Shown one piece after another: positions 8,290 through 17,501 of a stretch of DNA of 64,000 nucleotides (positions within the stretch are counted from its first letter, which is position 1; every line of letters begins with the position of its first letter). The stretch is from Streptomyces sp. MNU76 (GTDB taxonomy: Bacteria; Actinomycetota; Actinomycetes; Streptomycetales; Streptomycetaceae). The stretch spans positions 310,001-374,000 of the forward strand of contig NZ_JAJKLK010000003.1 in the NCBI RefSeq assembly GCF_020982545.1. Reading direction: 5' to 3'. Made by a program: the position numbers and the translations under genes. The notes below the pieces were generated by a model. The model had not been told where the DNA came from, searched no databases, and worked only from the letters and a program-made list of their open reading frames with translations.

Positions 8290-9792
8290 ATGAGCGGATC
8301 ACGTACGGACGTCGGGCGCGACGCCGGGCACGTCGTCGTCATCGGGGCGGGGATCGCGGGGCTGGCCGCCGCGCACGGGCTGCTGGACCGGGGCGCGAGA
8401 GTGACCGTCCTGGAGGCCTCGGACCGGGTCGGCGGCAAGCTGCTGCCGGGCGAGATCGCGGGCGCCCGCGTCGACTTCGGCGCCGAGTCGATCCTGGCAC
8501 GCCGGCCCGAGGCGGTCGCCCTCGCCCGGGAGGTCGGCCTCGCCGGCCGGCTCCAGCCGCCCGCCACCGCCACCGCCTCCCTGTGGACCCGGGGCGCCCT
8601 GCGCCCCATGCCCAAGGGGCACGTCATGGGCGTCCCCGGCACCGCGTCCGCCCTGTCCGGGGTCCTCTCCGAGGAGGGCCTGGCGCGCGTCGAGCGCGAC
8701 GCCGACCTGCCGCGCACGGAGATCGGCGACGACGTGGCGGTGGGGGAGTACGTGGCCGCCCGCCTCGGCCGCGAGGTCGTCGACCGCCTCGTGGAGCCGC
8801 TGCTCGGCGGGGTCTACGCGGGCGACGCGTACCGCATCTCGATGCGTTCGGCCGTCCCGCAGCTCTTCGAGGCCGCGCGGACCCACACCTCCCTCACCGA
8901 GGCCGTCCGGGGCATCCAGGAGCGGGCGGCCGCCGCCCGGCAGACCGGCCCGGTCTTCATGGGCATCGAGGGCGGCGTGGGGCAACTGCCGCTCGCGGTC
9001 GCCGAGTCGGTACGGGCCCGCGGCGCCGAGATCCTCACCCACGCCCCCGTCACGGAACTGCGCCGGCGGTCCTCGGGCGGCTGGCGCGTCGTCGCCGGAG
9101 GCGGCCCGGGCACGGAAGGCGCCGCGGACTCCGACGCCCGTGTCCTGCACGCCGACGCCGTCGTCGTGGCCGTCCCCGCGCCGGTCGCCGCCGGTCTGCT
9201 GCGCGCCGAGGCGCCCGAGGCCGCCACCGAGCTCGGAGCCGTCGAGTACGCCTCGATGGCCCTGGTCACCCTCGCCTACCGCCGCGCCGACGTCACCCTC
9301 CCCGAGGGCAGCGGCTTCCTGGTGCCGCCGGTCGACGGTCGCACCATCAAGGCGTCCACCTTCGCCTCCCAGAAGTGGGGCTGGATCGCCGACGAGAACC
9401 CGGACCTGCTGGTCCTGCGCACCTCGGTCGGTAGGTACGGCGAGACGGCGATCCTGGAGCACGACGACGCCCACCTGGTGGAGGTGTCGAGAACCGACCT
9501 GCGCGAGGCCACCGGCCTGACCGCCGCCCCCCTGGAGACCCGCGTCACCCGCTGGGACGACGGCCTGCCGCAGTACCCGGTCGGCCACCACGCGCGCGTG
9601 GCCCGCCTCCGCGAGCACCTCGGCAAGCTGCCCGGCCTCGCGGTCTGCGGCGCGGCGTACGACGGCGTCGGCATCCCGGCGTGCGTCGCGAGCGCCGCCG
9701 CCGCGGTCGACCGGATCCACGGTGACCTGCGGGCCGTGCGGCACCTCACGGCCCACCCGGTGCAGAGCCTGCACGGCGGAGCGGGAGAATGA
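8290..9792 (+). CDS. hemG: Coproporphyrinogen III oxidase (HemY/CgoX, protoporphyrinogen oxidase family)
   Basis: A 500-aa FAD enzyme with the dinucleotide-binding start [22 protein letters not shown] and the flavin-amine-oxidase [11 protein letters not shown] region. In actinobacteria this family oxidises coproporphyrinogen III to coproporphyrin III in the coproporphyrin-dependent heme branch; the assignment rests on family and on the adjacent hemQ. The ATG at 8290 follows GGGAGC. Its TGA lies within an ATGA that may couple to the hemQ start. Also called hemY or cgoX. Confidence 0.9.
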   Translation: MSGSRTDVGRDAGHVVVIGAGIAGLAAAHGLLDRGARVTVLEASDRVGGKLLPGEIAGARVDFGAESILARRPEAVALAREVGLAGRLQPPATATASLWTRGALRPMPKGHVMGVPGTASALSGVLSEEGLARVERDADLPRTEIGDDVAVGEYVAARLGREVVDRLVEPLLGGVYAGDAYRISMRSAVPQLFEAARTHTSLTEAVRGIQERAAAARQTGPVFMGIEGGVGQLPLAVAESVRARGAEILTHAPVTELRRRSSGGWRVVAGGGPGTEGAADSDARVLHADAVVVAVPAPVAAGLLRAEAPEAATELGAVEYASMALVTLAYRRADVTLPEGSGFLVPPVDGRTIKASTFASQKWGWIADENPDLLVLRTSVGRYGETAILEHDDAHLVEVSRTDLREATGLTAAPLETRVTRWDDGLPQYPVGHHARVARLREHLGKLPGLAVCGAAYDGVGIPACVASAAAAVDRIHGDLRAVRHLTAHPVQSLHGGAGE

Positions 9793-9797
9793 GACCC

Positions 9798-10529
9798 ATG
9801 AGCGACGACGCCCCCACCACCGAGTCCGGCCGGATCCCGAACAAGGGCAAGCTGGCCAAGGACCTCAACGAGGTCATCCGTTACACGCTGTGGTCCGTCT
9901 TCAAGCTGAAGGACGTGCTGCCGGAGGACCGCGCCGGTTACGCCGACGAGGTCCAGGAGCTGTTCGACCAGCTCGCCGCCAAGGACGTGACCATTCGCGG
10001 TACGTACGACGTGTCGGGTCTGCGCGCCGACGCCGACGTCATGATCTGGTGGCACGCCGAGACCAGCGACCAGCTCCAGGAGGCGTACAACCTCTTCCGC
10101 CGCACCCGGCTGGGCCGCGCGCTCACCCCGGTGTGGTCGAACATGGCGCTGCACCGCCCCGCCGAGTTCAACCGCTCGCACATTCCGGCGTTCCTCGCCG
10201 ACGAGACGCCCCGCGACTACGTCAGCGTCTACCCCTTCGTGCGCTCCTACGACTGGTACCTGCTGCCCGACGAGGACCGCCGCCGGATGCTCGCCGACCA
10301 CGGCAAGATGGCCCGCGGCTACCCCGACGTCCGGGCCAACACGGTCGCCTCGTTCTCGCTCGGCGACTACGAGTGGATCCTCGCCTTCGAGGCCGACGAG
10401 CTGTACCGCATCGTCGACCTGATGCGGCACCTGCGTGCCTCGGAGGCCCGGATGCACGTCCGCGAGGAGGTCCCGTTCTACACCGGCCGCCGCAAGTCGG
10501 TGGCGGAACTGGTCGCGGGCCTCGCGTAG
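9798..10529 (+). CDS. hemQ: Coproheme decarboxylase (hydrogen peroxide-dependent heme synthase)
   Basis: A 243-aa chlorite-dismutase-family protein lacking chlorite activity in this clade; it removes two propionate carboxyls from coproheme to give heme b. Recognisable segments are [40 protein letters not shown] with the catalytic-region Tyr, and [15 protein letters not shown] with the candidate proximal heme His. I chose ATG 9798 because conserved orthologues begin MSDD; ATG 9789 (overlapping the previous stop as ATGA) is possible. It completes the coproporphyrin branch with the preceding gene. Ferrochelatase is not in the window. Confidence 0.92.
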   Translation: MSDDAPTTESGRIPNKGKLAKDLNEVIRYTLWSVFKLKDVLPEDRAGYADEVQELFDQLAAKDVTIRGTYDVSGLRADADVMIWWHAETSDQLQEAYNLFRRTRLGRALTPVWSNMALHRPAEFNRSHIPAFLADETPRDYVSVYPFVRSYDWYLLPDEDRRRMLADHGKMARGYPDVRANTVASFSLGDYEWILAFEADELYRIVDLMRHLRASEARMHVREEVPFYTGRRKSVAELVAGLA

Positions 10530-10570
10530 CCCGGCCTCGTGCAGAAGACCGGCCTCGCGTAGACCGTCTC

Positions 10571-10612
10571 CCGCGCCCCTGCTCGTTCTCAGGGGCGCGG
10601 GGAACCGCGCGA
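10571..10612. terminator. Hairpin between hemQ and the peptidase gene, built on the GC repeat
   Basis: CCGCGCCCCTG (10571-10581) pairs with CAGGGGCGCGG (10590-10600) across an 8-base loop. The right arm continues as GGGGAACCGCGCGA, a reverse-strand copy of the interspersed GC repeat. It lies between convergent genes and can act as a bidirectional terminator. Confidence 0.7.
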
Positions 10613-12220
10613 TCAGCCTCTGAGGGCCCGCAGCTCCGGGACGGCCGCTCCGCCCCGCACGGCTCTCGGCTCCTGTTCGGGCCGCGCGGCGCACGCCGCC
10701 CTCCGCTCCGGCAGCCGCCCCCGCAGCAGGTACGCCTCCAGGTACCGGTTGACGCAGGTGTTGGACCCGCCCGCGACGCCGTGGTTGCCCGCGTCCCGCT
10801 CGGTCACCAGCACCGCGCCCCACAGCCGCCGGTGCAGCTCGATCGCCCCGTCGTACGGCGCGGCGGCGTCCCGCTCGGCCGCCAGGATCAGCGTCGGCGG
10901 CAGCTCCCCGGGCCCGGTCCGTACGTTGAGCGGCTGCTGCCGGGGGCCCTCCCAGTAGGCGCACGGAAGGTTCGTCCACACGTTGTCCCAGGTCTCGAAG
11001 GGCGCGGTCCGCGCGAGCCGGGTGTTGTCGCGGTCCCAGTCCTTCCACCGCGTCGGCCAGGGCGCGTCGTTGCACTCCACGGCCGTGTAGACGGCCTTCG
11101 TGTTCTCCTGCTCGGCGGCGGCCTCCGGGTACGGACCGGCGATCTGGATCAGCGGCTTCGGGTCGCCCTTCAGATACGCGGAGAGCGCCAGGGCACGCTG
11201 CGGCCAGTGGTCGTCGTAGTACGCGGCCTGGAGGAACGCGCCCTGCAACTGGCCCGGACCCACCGTGCCGCCGGCGGGCCGGGCGGCCAGCCGCGCCGAC
11301 GCCCGCTCGTAGCTGCGCAGCACCTTCCGGGGGGTGTCGCCCAGCCCGTAGACCCGGTGGTGCTTGGCCACCCAGGCCCGGAAGTCCGCCCAGCGCCCCT
11401 CGAACGCGGCCGACTGGTCGAGGTTGTTGCGGTACCAGATCTGCTCGGGGGCCGGGTTCACGGCCGAGTCGAAGACCATCCGGCGGACGTGCGAGGGGAA
11501 CAGGGAGGCGTACAGGGCCCCGAAGTACGTCCCGTACGACGCCCCCATGAACGTCAGGCGTGGCTCGCCCAGCGCGGCGCGCAGGACGTCCAGGTCACGG
11601 GCGTTGTTGAGGGAGTGGTAGTGCCGCAGCGCGCTCCCGCCCCGCCGCGCGCAGCCTCGCGCGTACGCCTTGGCACGCGCGACGCGTTCCTTCTTGTACG
11701 ACTCCGAGGGGTGCGTCGGCGCCGGTGCGGGCCCGCGGTGCAGGTGCTTCGGGTCCTGGCAGGACAGCGGTGCCGAGCGGCCGACCCCGCGCGGGGCGTA
11801 GCCGACGAGGTCGTACGCGGCGCCGATGCGCTTCCAGTCCGGGAGGTGGCCGATCAGCGGGAAGAACATCCCGGAGGCGCCGGGCCCGCCCGGGTTGAAC
11901 ACGAGCGCTCCCTGCCGGGCGACCTTCCTCCCCTTGGCGTCCTTCCCCCGGGCCTCGATCCGGCTGACGGTCAGTGAGATCTGCCGTCCGTCGGGCTGTG
12001 CGTAGTCGAGCGGCACCTTGACCGTCCCGCACCGCACGATGGTCGGCAGCCCCTCCGCCGCCGGGCACTTCCCGAACCGGATGCCCTCGTCCGCGGCCCG
12101 CTCGGCCGCGACGGCGACCGCGTCCGCCGCCGTCCGGGTCATGTCCCCCTCGGCGGGCGCGGCGCCGAGGCCACTCAGCACCACCGCCCCGGCAGTCCCG
12201 TAGAGCACGGCAGCCCGCAT
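10613..12220 (-). CDS. Secreted tripeptidyl aminopeptidase-like alpha/beta hydrolase (peptidase S33)
   Basis: A 535-aa protein with an N-terminal signal peptide (about 1-25), the S33/TAP segment LVFNPGGPGASG (oxyanion region), nucleophile Ser228 in GASYGTYFG, an Asp in AAERDAAAPYDGA and a catalytic His in DAGNHGVAGG. The C-terminal TAP-like domain is present. Such exported enzymes release tripeptides or trim peptides outside the cell. The usual D in the DPRGVG motif is A here (YAPRGVG). A good ribosome site (GGAGGGATTC) precedes the ATG. The gene ends next to the repeat-derived terminator. Confidence 0.88.
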   Translation of the reverse strand: MRAAVLYGTAGAVVLSGLGAAPAEGDMTRTAADAVAVAAERAADEGIRFGKCPAAEGLPTIVRCGTVKVPLDYAQPDGRQISLTVSRIEARGKDAKGRKVARQGALVFNPGGPGASGMFFPLIGHLPDWKRIGAAYDLVGYAPRGVGRSAPLSCQDPKHLHRGPAPAPTHPSESYKKERVARAKAYARGCARRGGSALRHYHSLNNARDLDVLRAALGEPRLTFMGASYGTYFGALYASLFPSHVRRMVFDSAVNPAPEQIWYRNNLDQSAAFEGRWADFRAWVAKHHRVYGLGDTPRKVLRSYERASARLAARPAGGTVGPGQLQGAFLQAAYYDDHWPQRALALSAYLKGDPKPLIQIAGPYPEAAAEQENTKAVYTAVECNDAPWPTRWKDWDRDNTRLARTAPFETWDNVWTNLPCAYWEGPRQQPLNVRTGPGELPPTLILAAERDAAAPYDGAIELHRRLWGAVLVTERDAGNHGVAGGSNTCVNRYLEAYLLRGRLPERRAACAARPEQEPRAVRGGAAVPELRALRG

Positions 12221-12310
12221 GGCGAATCCCTCCGAAGCACGACAGCGACAAAGGGATGTTTGGCGTTAAATAGGGTGAATGTAAAGGACTGTCGGGGAGT
12301 GTCGGCGTCG

Positions 12311-13102
12311 TTATTGCCATTGCCATTGCCATTGCCGTCGCTGCTCGAAGGCTGCCCGCAGTTCCGGGGACCCGACCGCCCCCACACCCCAGACGGCCAC
12401 GGAGACGAGATCCGCCAGGTTTCCGCCGCCCCGGCCCGCGACGGTCCGTAACACCCGCGCCCCCTCCGGCGTCGCCCAGCGCGTGCCCGGCTGCCTCTCG
12501 ACCCGCGCGATGACCAGACAGCTGAGCGTCAGCACCAGCGGCAGCGCGAACCACAGCGCGACCAGCACGCGGTGCTCATCGAGCCCCTGTGCGGGCAGCA
12601 GCAGCGCCAGCGCCCCGAGTCCGCACACGCCCAGCGCGGCGGCCCGTACCTGGGTGACCGCGTCGGCCACGCTCGTGCGCGCGGCGTCGGGCACGGCCAG
12701 CCCCGCCGCGACGAGCCGGTCGGAGAGGCGGCGTACGGAGTCCGCGGCCGCGGCGGTCCGTCGTACGGGCGCTATCCGGGCCTGCCCGCCGGGGCCTATC
12801 GCGCCGAGGACAGAGCGCTCCAGGTCGTCCCGTCCGTCCGGGTCCACGACCGTCACCCAGCCGGTGTGGGCGAGCAGGAGTCTGCGGTGGCCGGCCATGG
12901 AGACCAGGGTGAGGTCGGCGACGCGGGCCGGCCCGCCGGACAGGAACGCCGCCTCGTACAGGGTGAGCCGGTGGCAGTGGTGGGCGTGGTCGGCGCTGAC
13001 GTCGGACTCGGCCGCCGCCGCGCGCATCGAGGTCAGACAGAGTCGGGCACAGGACACGCCGGCGGCGGCCCAGGCCGGCAGGAGGAAGAGGACCCAGAGC
13101 AT
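12311..13102 (-). CDS. TIGR04222 domain membrane protein with Gln-Trp tail
   Basis: A 263-aa protein: an N-terminal hydrophobic segment (residues 1-22), a soluble TIGR04222-type domain (YEAAFLSGGPARVADLTLVSM, AHTGWVTVVDP), and two further membrane segments near 155-172 and 180-200. Members of this family often end in a Gly/Cys-rich tail. Here the protein ends instead in RRQWQWQWQ, encoded by tandem GGCAAT hexamers at about 12308-12336. It sits in the same orientation as DUF4142 and DUF692 genes. Function unknown. Confidence 0.75.
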   Translation of the reverse strand: MLWVLFLLPAWAAAGVSCARLCLTSMRAAAAESDVSADHAHHCHRLTLYEAAFLSGGPARVADLTLVSMAGHRRLLLAHTGWVTVVDPDGRDDLERSVLGAIGPGGQARIAPVRRTAAAADSVRRLSDRLVAAGLAVPDAARTSVADAVTQVRAAALGVCGLGALALLLPAQGLDEHRVLVALWFALPLVLTLSCLVIARVERQPGTRWATPEGARVLRTVAGRGGGNLADLVSVAVWGVGAVGSPELRAAFEQRRQWQWQWQ

Positions 13103-13111
13103 GGCGAGTTT

Positions 13112-14056
13112 CTATGCGCCGGCCCCGGGCCGCACCCCGCGATGTCCGCAATCCGCAAGGAAGACGCCCGCTCTCTTACGTTTGTTCGCGGCCACGGCCC
13201 GCAATTGCCAGGACCGGGCGGCGGCGGGCGGCTGGATCGGCGGGAGCGGTGCCGGGGCTCCCGCCTGGCTCAGCCGTCGTCCACCGGGCCGTTGGCGGCC
13301 GGGGCAGGCTGTAGGTCGGCGACGGGTCCGGCCGGGACGGGGTGGGCGAGGGGTCACCGGGACGGGGAGCCGGGTCGGTCGACGGAGTGGGGGCGTGCAG
13401 GAGTCGGTGAGGGGCGGGGCGCTCGCGGACGCGGCGTCGCGGGCGATCGCGTCGTAGTCGACGAGCCCGGTGGCCTCCAGGACCCTGATGTGGTCGAGGA
13501 CGGTGGTGTTGGCGTCGTCGGCGAGGTCACGGACCAGCGAGTTGCGGGTGGTGGCCCGGACCTGGGCGACCACGGAGAAGACCTTGCCGTGCGCCAGCCG
13601 CAGGATGTTGGCGAACTCGCGGTCGTAGGTCTCGCCCTGCGCCGCCGTCAGCGTCTCCAGCCACTGCTTCTGCTGGTCGCTCGGCTGGTTGGGCAGGGGC
13701 ACGGCGAGGCGCTCGGCGACATTGCGGACCCGCGCGTCGAGGAAGGTGTGGCCCTCGACGAGATGCTCACCGGCGGTGCGTACGGCCTGGGTGCCGCCCT
13801 TGGTCTGGGCCTGCTGTCCGGCCGGCAGCTCCCACAGCCCCGCCAGTCTGACCTTGGTGATGAAGTCCCGGTCCAGGGCGGACAACGGGCCGTACTGCGT
13901 CGTCACGGTGGACGCGTTGAGCACGCTGACGCCGGTCCCGGAGCGGTCCGCGTACGACCAGATCGGGAAGAGCAACGCGACGAGCGTCGCCGTCAGTCCG
14001 GCGACGATGAGTCCTGTGCCACTGAACAGTCCTCCTCTGCCGTTGGTGGTTCGCAT
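13112..14056 (-). CDS. DUF4142 family protein 1, probable C-terminal frameshift
   Basis: An exported DUF4142 protein. An N-terminal membrane or signal segment (residues 12-35) is followed by the DUF4142 helical domain with the paralogue-shared blocks VRLAGLWELPAGQQA, HTFLDARVRNVAERL, ANILRLAHGKVF and VLDHIRVLE. AGGAGG precedes the ATG at 14056. After about residue 210 the frame gives an Arg/Pro-rich tail to a stop at 13112. The -1 frame gives a more natural Pro/Ser/Asp tail (TPSTDPAPRPGDPSPTPS) ending at 13176, so an indel near the G run at about 13388 is likely. DUF4142 is distantly ferritin-like; no activity is established. Confidence 0.72.
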   Translation of the reverse strand: MRTTNGRGGLFSGTGLIVAGLTATLVALLFPIWSYADRSGTGVSVLNASTVTTQYGPLSALDRDFITKVRLAGLWELPAGQQAQTKGGTQAVRTAGEHLVEGHTFLDARVRNVAERLAVPLPNQPSDQQKQWLETLTAAQGETYDREFANILRLAHGKVFSVVAQVRATTRNSLVRDLADDANTTVLDHIRVLEATGLVDYDAIARDAASASAPPLTDSCTPPLRRPTRLPVPVTPRPPRPGRTRRRPTACPGRQRPGGRRLSQAGAPAPLPPIQPPAAARSWQLRAVAANKRKRAGVFLADCGHRGVRPGAGA

Positions 14057-14247
14057 GGTGCCTCCTGCTCGCGGCACCGCACGCTAGTGCGCAACGGGTG
14101 CTGATCGGCCTACACACCGGCATGTTACTGCCCGGTCCACGCCAACTGCCGTATGAGGAGGAAGGGCTGAGGAGGGGACAAAGCGCGCTTGATGGGGTAC
14201 GCGAAGGGGTGGATGAATCATGCCGAACGCGGCGCACGGGACGGTGA

Positions 14248-14268
14248 ACCCGTGCCGGGGGCACGGGT
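14248..14268. terminator. Hairpin after the DUF692 gene
   Basis: ACCCGTGCC and GGCACGGGT form a 9-bp stem with a GGG loop, 39 bases past the stop of the minus-strand DUF692 gene. It lies in the 250-bp gap before DUF4142 gene 1, in which I see no coding region. Confidence 0.6.
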
Positions 14269-14306
14269 CTGTTATTCGCAGCACATTCGGGGTCGAACAC
14301 CCCGGC

Positions 14307-15683
14307 TCATCGGCGTAGCAGCACCCTGCGGGTCGCGCGGGCCAGCCGGGCCGTCGGCCGCTGGGAGAGCGGTGTGGGGCCCGAGCGCTCCAGCCACCAG
14401 CGACGCACCTCGCGCAGCACGTCCGCGTCGTCGGGGCGGCCCGTGAGCAGCACGTGCTCGGCGAAGGAGAGGGCGTCCCGCCGATAGCCTTCGGTCATCG
14501 GGTGGCCCTGCGCGTACCCGACGAAGGTCGACCGGTACGACGATCCGAGAATCTCCGGGAGCTCCGGTGCCACCTTCGCCACCACGTCCGCCCGCTTGGC
14601 CGCGAGGGCCCGCGCCTGGACGCCCAGCCGCACCCGGTCGAACCCCTCGGGCACCGGGGTCCCGGCGACCAGCGCGGACAGCAGCGCCGCCTGCGCGAGC
14701 CCGAGCCGCTGCCGGGCGGCGGGCTCGGCCTCGGTGACGGGCGTGGTCCCGGTGACGGGCTCGGTCTCGGCGGCGGGCTCGGTCTCCGTGCCCGCCTCCG
14801 CCCCGAGCGCGCCCGACTTCCGCCCGGGGCCGCGTACGTCGGCCTTCTCCAGCACCCCCCGGATCGCCCTCAGCTCGCGCTCCAGCTCGCCCGGCTCGGG
14901 GAAGTTGTCGTCGCGCTCCAGGAGTACGCCCGGCGGGGACACCCGGGAGGCGAGGTCGGCGAGGATGTCGAGGACCTGCTGCGGGACGGGGTGGGCGTGG
15001 CTGTCGTGCCAGACCCCGTCGCGCTCGAAGCCGCCCGCGACATGGACGTACGCGATGGCCTCGACCGGCAGCTCGTCGAGCGCCTTCGCGGGGTCCTCGC
15101 CCCGGTTGACGTGGTTGGTGTGCAGGTTCGCCACGTCGATGAGGAGCCGGACGCCGGTGCGGTCGACGAGGTCGTACAGGAACTGCCCCTCGGTCATCTC
15201 CTCGCCCGGCCAGTTGATGAGCGCCGCGATGTTCTCCAGCGCGAGCGGCACCGGCAGTGCGTCCTGGGCGATCCGGACGTTCTCGCACAGCACGTCCAGG
15301 GCGTCCCGGGTGCGCGGCACCGGCAGCAGGTGTCCGGCCTCCAGCAGCGGCGACGCGGTGAGGGCGCCGCCCGCCCGGACGAAGGCGACGTGCTCGGTGA
15401 CGAGGGGGGCGCCCAGCGCCTCCGCGCGCTCGGCGAGGGAGCGCAGGCGCTGCTCGTCAGGGCGGGCGGCGCCGCCCAGACCGAGGGAGACACCGTGCGG
15501 CACGACCGTGACGCCCCGCTCGCGCAGGCGCAGCAACGATTCGGCGATGTGGCCGGGACAGACGTTCTCGGCGACGACCTCGACCCAGTCGACACCGCCG
15601 TCCGTACCGGCCATGCGCTCCACGGCGTCGGCGATCTCCGGCCGCCAGCCGATCCCCGTCCCCAACTGTGCGATCTGCTCCAT
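14307..15683 (-). CDS. DUF692 multinuclear iron enzyme with C-terminal partner-like domain
   Basis: A 458-aa protein. The N-terminal DUF692 TIM barrel (about 1-275) shows the expected metal-ligand pattern: His in VVPHGVSLG, His in VTEHVAF, Glu in LALENIA, Asp/His/Asn in [13 protein letters not shown], His in YVHVAGG, Asp-His in WHDSHAHPV and Glu in LLERDDN. The family includes MbnB, TglH and ChrH, which use two or three irons to modify Cys residues in peptides. A Pro/Thr/Glu linker leads to a C-terminal helical domain (about 335-440) that may replace the separate partner protein of those systems. ATG 15683 has an excellent GAGGAGGGG ribosome site; the upstream GTG 15716 has none. No Cys-rich precursor gene is evident nearby. 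Confidence 0.82.
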   Translation of the reverse strand: MEQIAQLGTGIGWRPEIADAVERMAGTDGGVDWVEVVAENVCPGHIAESLLRLRERGVTVVPHGVSLGLGGAARPDEQRLRSLAERAEALGAPLVTEHVAFVRAGGALTASPLLEAGHLLPVPRTRDALDVLCENVRIAQDALPVPLALENIAALINWPGEEMTEGQFLYDLVDRTGVRLLIDVANLHTNHVNRGEDPAKALDELPVEAIAYVHVAGGFERDGVWHDSHAHPVPQQVLDILADLASRVSPPGVLLERDDNFPEPGELERELRAIRGVLEKADVRGPGRKSGALGAEAGTETEPAAETEPVTGTTPVTEAEPAARQRLGLAQAALLSALVAGTPVPEGFDRVRLGVQARALAAKRADVVAKVAPELPEILGSSYRSTFVGYAQGHPMTEGYRRDALSFAEHVLLTGRPDDADVLREVRRWWLERSGPTPLSQRPTARLARATRRVLLRR

Positions 15684-15839
15684 CGTCCCCGTCCCCTCCT
15701 CGGTCACGTCGGCCACGGCTGCACCAGGACCCTGTGTGTCTCCTTACGGCGGACCTGTGTTCCGGCGTGACGGAGTCATGGCCCCGTCAGCCGGGGCCGA
15801 ACCCCGTGGAGGGGACCTTCAGAGCAACATTTGAGCTTT

Positions 15840-16646
15840 CTACTGGACCTGCGGCTGACCCTGGTCCTTGTTGATCTCCTCCGGGTCCGGACGTCCGGTG
15901 GGGACGTTCCCGGACTCGAAGGGCGACGGCTTCGACTGCAGGTCCGGGTTGGTGGACGGCACCGCCGGGGGCGCGGCGGGCGGCACCCGGCCGGGGACGG
16001 GCGGCGGCGGGCCAGTGGGGCTCGCGGTACCGCTGACGGAGTTGTCGGCGATCGTCGCGAAGTCGACCTCACCGGTCTTCTCCAGGACCGTGATGTGGTC
16101 CAGCACGGTCTGGTTGGCGTCGGAGGCCAGCTGGCGGATCAGCGTGTTGCGGGTGGAGTTCCGCACGGAGGCGATCGCCGGGAAGATCTTGCCGTGGGCG
16201 GCCCGCAACAGGTTCGCCCAGGTCTTGTTGTACTCGGCCTCGGTCTTGCTGGCGGTCATCTGGTCCAGCCAGCCCTGCTGCTCCGCCGTCGGCTGGTTGG
16301 GCAGCTCGACGCCCAGCTTCGCCGCGATGACCCGCGACCGCTTGTCGAGGTCGGTGTGGCCCACGATCAGGTGGTCGGCGGCCTCCCTGACGGACTGGCT
16401 GCCGCTGCGCTCCAGCGCCTGCTGCCCGGCGGGCAGCTCCCACAGGCCCGCCAGCCGCACCCGGATGAGCAGGTCGCGGTCGGAGGGGGTGAGCGGCCCC
16501 CACTGCGTGGTCACCGTGTCACCGGTGAGCGCGGCCGCGGCTGTCGCGTTGCGGTTGGGGTACGAGTAGAAGATGGGGTAGGCGACCGCGGTGAGCGTGC
16601 CGGCGATCGCCAGGGCGACGAGGACAGAGCCCTTGGAGCGTCGCAA
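15840..16646 (-). CDS. DUF4142 family protein 2
   Basis: A 268-aa exported protein: signal or anchor segment (residues 6-30), DUF4142 domain with VRLAGLWELPAGQQALE, HTDLDKRSRVIAAKLG, NLLRAAHGKIFPAIASVR and VLDHITVLEKTG, then a long Pro-rich C-terminal tail. It starts with TTG after GGGAGG at 16646. Its leader shares the CCAACTGATCGTTGG motif with DUF4142 gene 3, and the proteins are close paralogues. It lies upstream of the DUF692 gene in the same orientation. Function unknown. Confidence 0.8.
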   Translation of the reverse strand: MRRSKGSVLVALAIAGTLTAVAYPIFYSYPNRNATAAAALTGDTVTTQWGPLTPSDRDLLIRVRLAGLWELPAGQQALERSGSQSVREAADHLIVGHTDLDKRSRVIAAKLGVELPNQPTAEQQGWLDQMTASKTEAEYNKTWANLLRAAHGKIFPAIASVRNSTRNTLIRQLASDANQTVLDHITVLEKTGEVDFATIADNSVSGTASPTGPPPPVPGRVPPAAPPAVPSTNPDLQSKPSPFESGNVPTGRPDPEEINKDQGQPQVQ

Positions 16647-16665
16647 ATGAGCCTCCCGGAGGAAA

Positions 16666-16680
16666 CCAACTGATCGTTGG
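16666..16680 (-). promoter_or_regulatory. Shared inverted repeat upstream of DUF4142 gene 2
   Basis: CCAAC-TGATC-GTTGG, a 5-bp inverted repeat 20 bases upstream of the TTG start. The same motif (one base different) is at 17437-17451, the same distance upstream of DUF4142 gene 3. It may be an operator or a leader hairpin. Confidence 0.5.
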
Positions 16681-16807
16681 GGACTGAACTGTTGCTTGGG
16701 CGCGGATGGTGACCGCTGGGATATCGCTGGTACCGCTGCGGCTCACGCTGATACCGCTGTGACTGTCCGGTCCCGGGCCGCTGCCCGGGGGCGGGGCCGG
16801 GGCGGCG

Positions 16808-17416
16808 TCAGATCGTGCCGTTGGCGATCGCGTCGAAGTCGACCTGGCCGGTCTTCTCCAGCACCGTGATGTGGTCGAGCACGGTCTGGTTGGTGTCCGA
16901 GGCCAGCTGGCGCACCAGGGTGTTCTCGGTCTGGTTCCGGATCGCTCCGATGGCCGGGAAGATCTTGCCGTGCGCGGAGCGCAGCAGGTTGGCCCAGACC
17001 CGGTCGAACTGGTCGTCGGTCGCGTTGTCCATCTGCGCGAGGAAGGCCTGCTGCTGCTCGTTCGGCACGTTCGGCAGCTCGACGCCCATCTGGGAGGCCA
17101 CGGCCCGCACCCGCTCGTCGAGGTCCTTGTGACCCACGATCAGGTGGTCGGCGGCCTCCTTGACCTCCGGGCTCTTCGACCGCGCCATCGCCTTCTCGGC
17201 GGCGGGCAGCTCCCACAGGCCGGCCAGCCGGACACGGATGATCAGGTCCCGGTCGGCGGCCGTCAGCGGCCCCCACTGGGTGTTCACCGTGCTGGCGGCC
17301 ATGTTGGCCTGGGCGGTGCCCGAGCGGTCGGCGTAGGACCATACGGGGAACGCGAGCGCGCCGACGGTGACGACGAGAGCCAGGCTGGCGATGAGCGAGC
17401 CGTTGAGACGCCGCAA
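16808..17416 (-). CDS. DUF4142 family protein 3
   Basis: A 202-aa exported DUF4142 protein with an N-terminal hydrophobic segment (residues 5-28) and the same blocks as its paralogues (VRLAGLWELPAAEKAM, HKDLDERVRAVASQMG, NLLRSAHGKIFPAIGAIR, VLDHITVLEKTG). It ends right after the domain, without the Pro-rich tail. The frame is open to an upstream ATG at 17554, but TTG 17416 follows GGGAGG and matches the start of gene 2, so I prefer it. Tandem duplication with gene 2 is likely. Confidence 0.82.
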   Translation of the reverse strand: MRRLNGSLIASLALVVTVGALAFPVWSYADRSGTAQANMAASTVNTQWGPLTAADRDLIIRVRLAGLWELPAAEKAMARSKSPEVKEAADHLIVGHKDLDERVRAVASQMGVELPNVPNEQQQAFLAQMDNATDDQFDRVWANLLRSAHGKIFPAIGAIRNQTENTLVRQLASDTNQTVLDHITVLEKTGQVDFDAIANGTI

Positions 17417-17436
17417 AGTGATCCTCCCGGGTGATG

Positions 17437-17451
17437 CCAACTGGTCGTTGG
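17437..17451 (-). promoter_or_regulatory. Shared inverted repeat upstream of DUF4142 gene 3
   Basis: CCAAC-TGGTC-GTTGG, matching the element at 16666-16680 upstream of gene 2. Being kept outside the coding region in both paralogues suggests a regulatory role rather than simple leftover duplication. Confidence 0.5.
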
Positions 17452-17501
17452 AGCAGATGCTTGGCCAGTACCGGGAAGTACGTGCGGGGTGCCGGTGTTG
17501 T

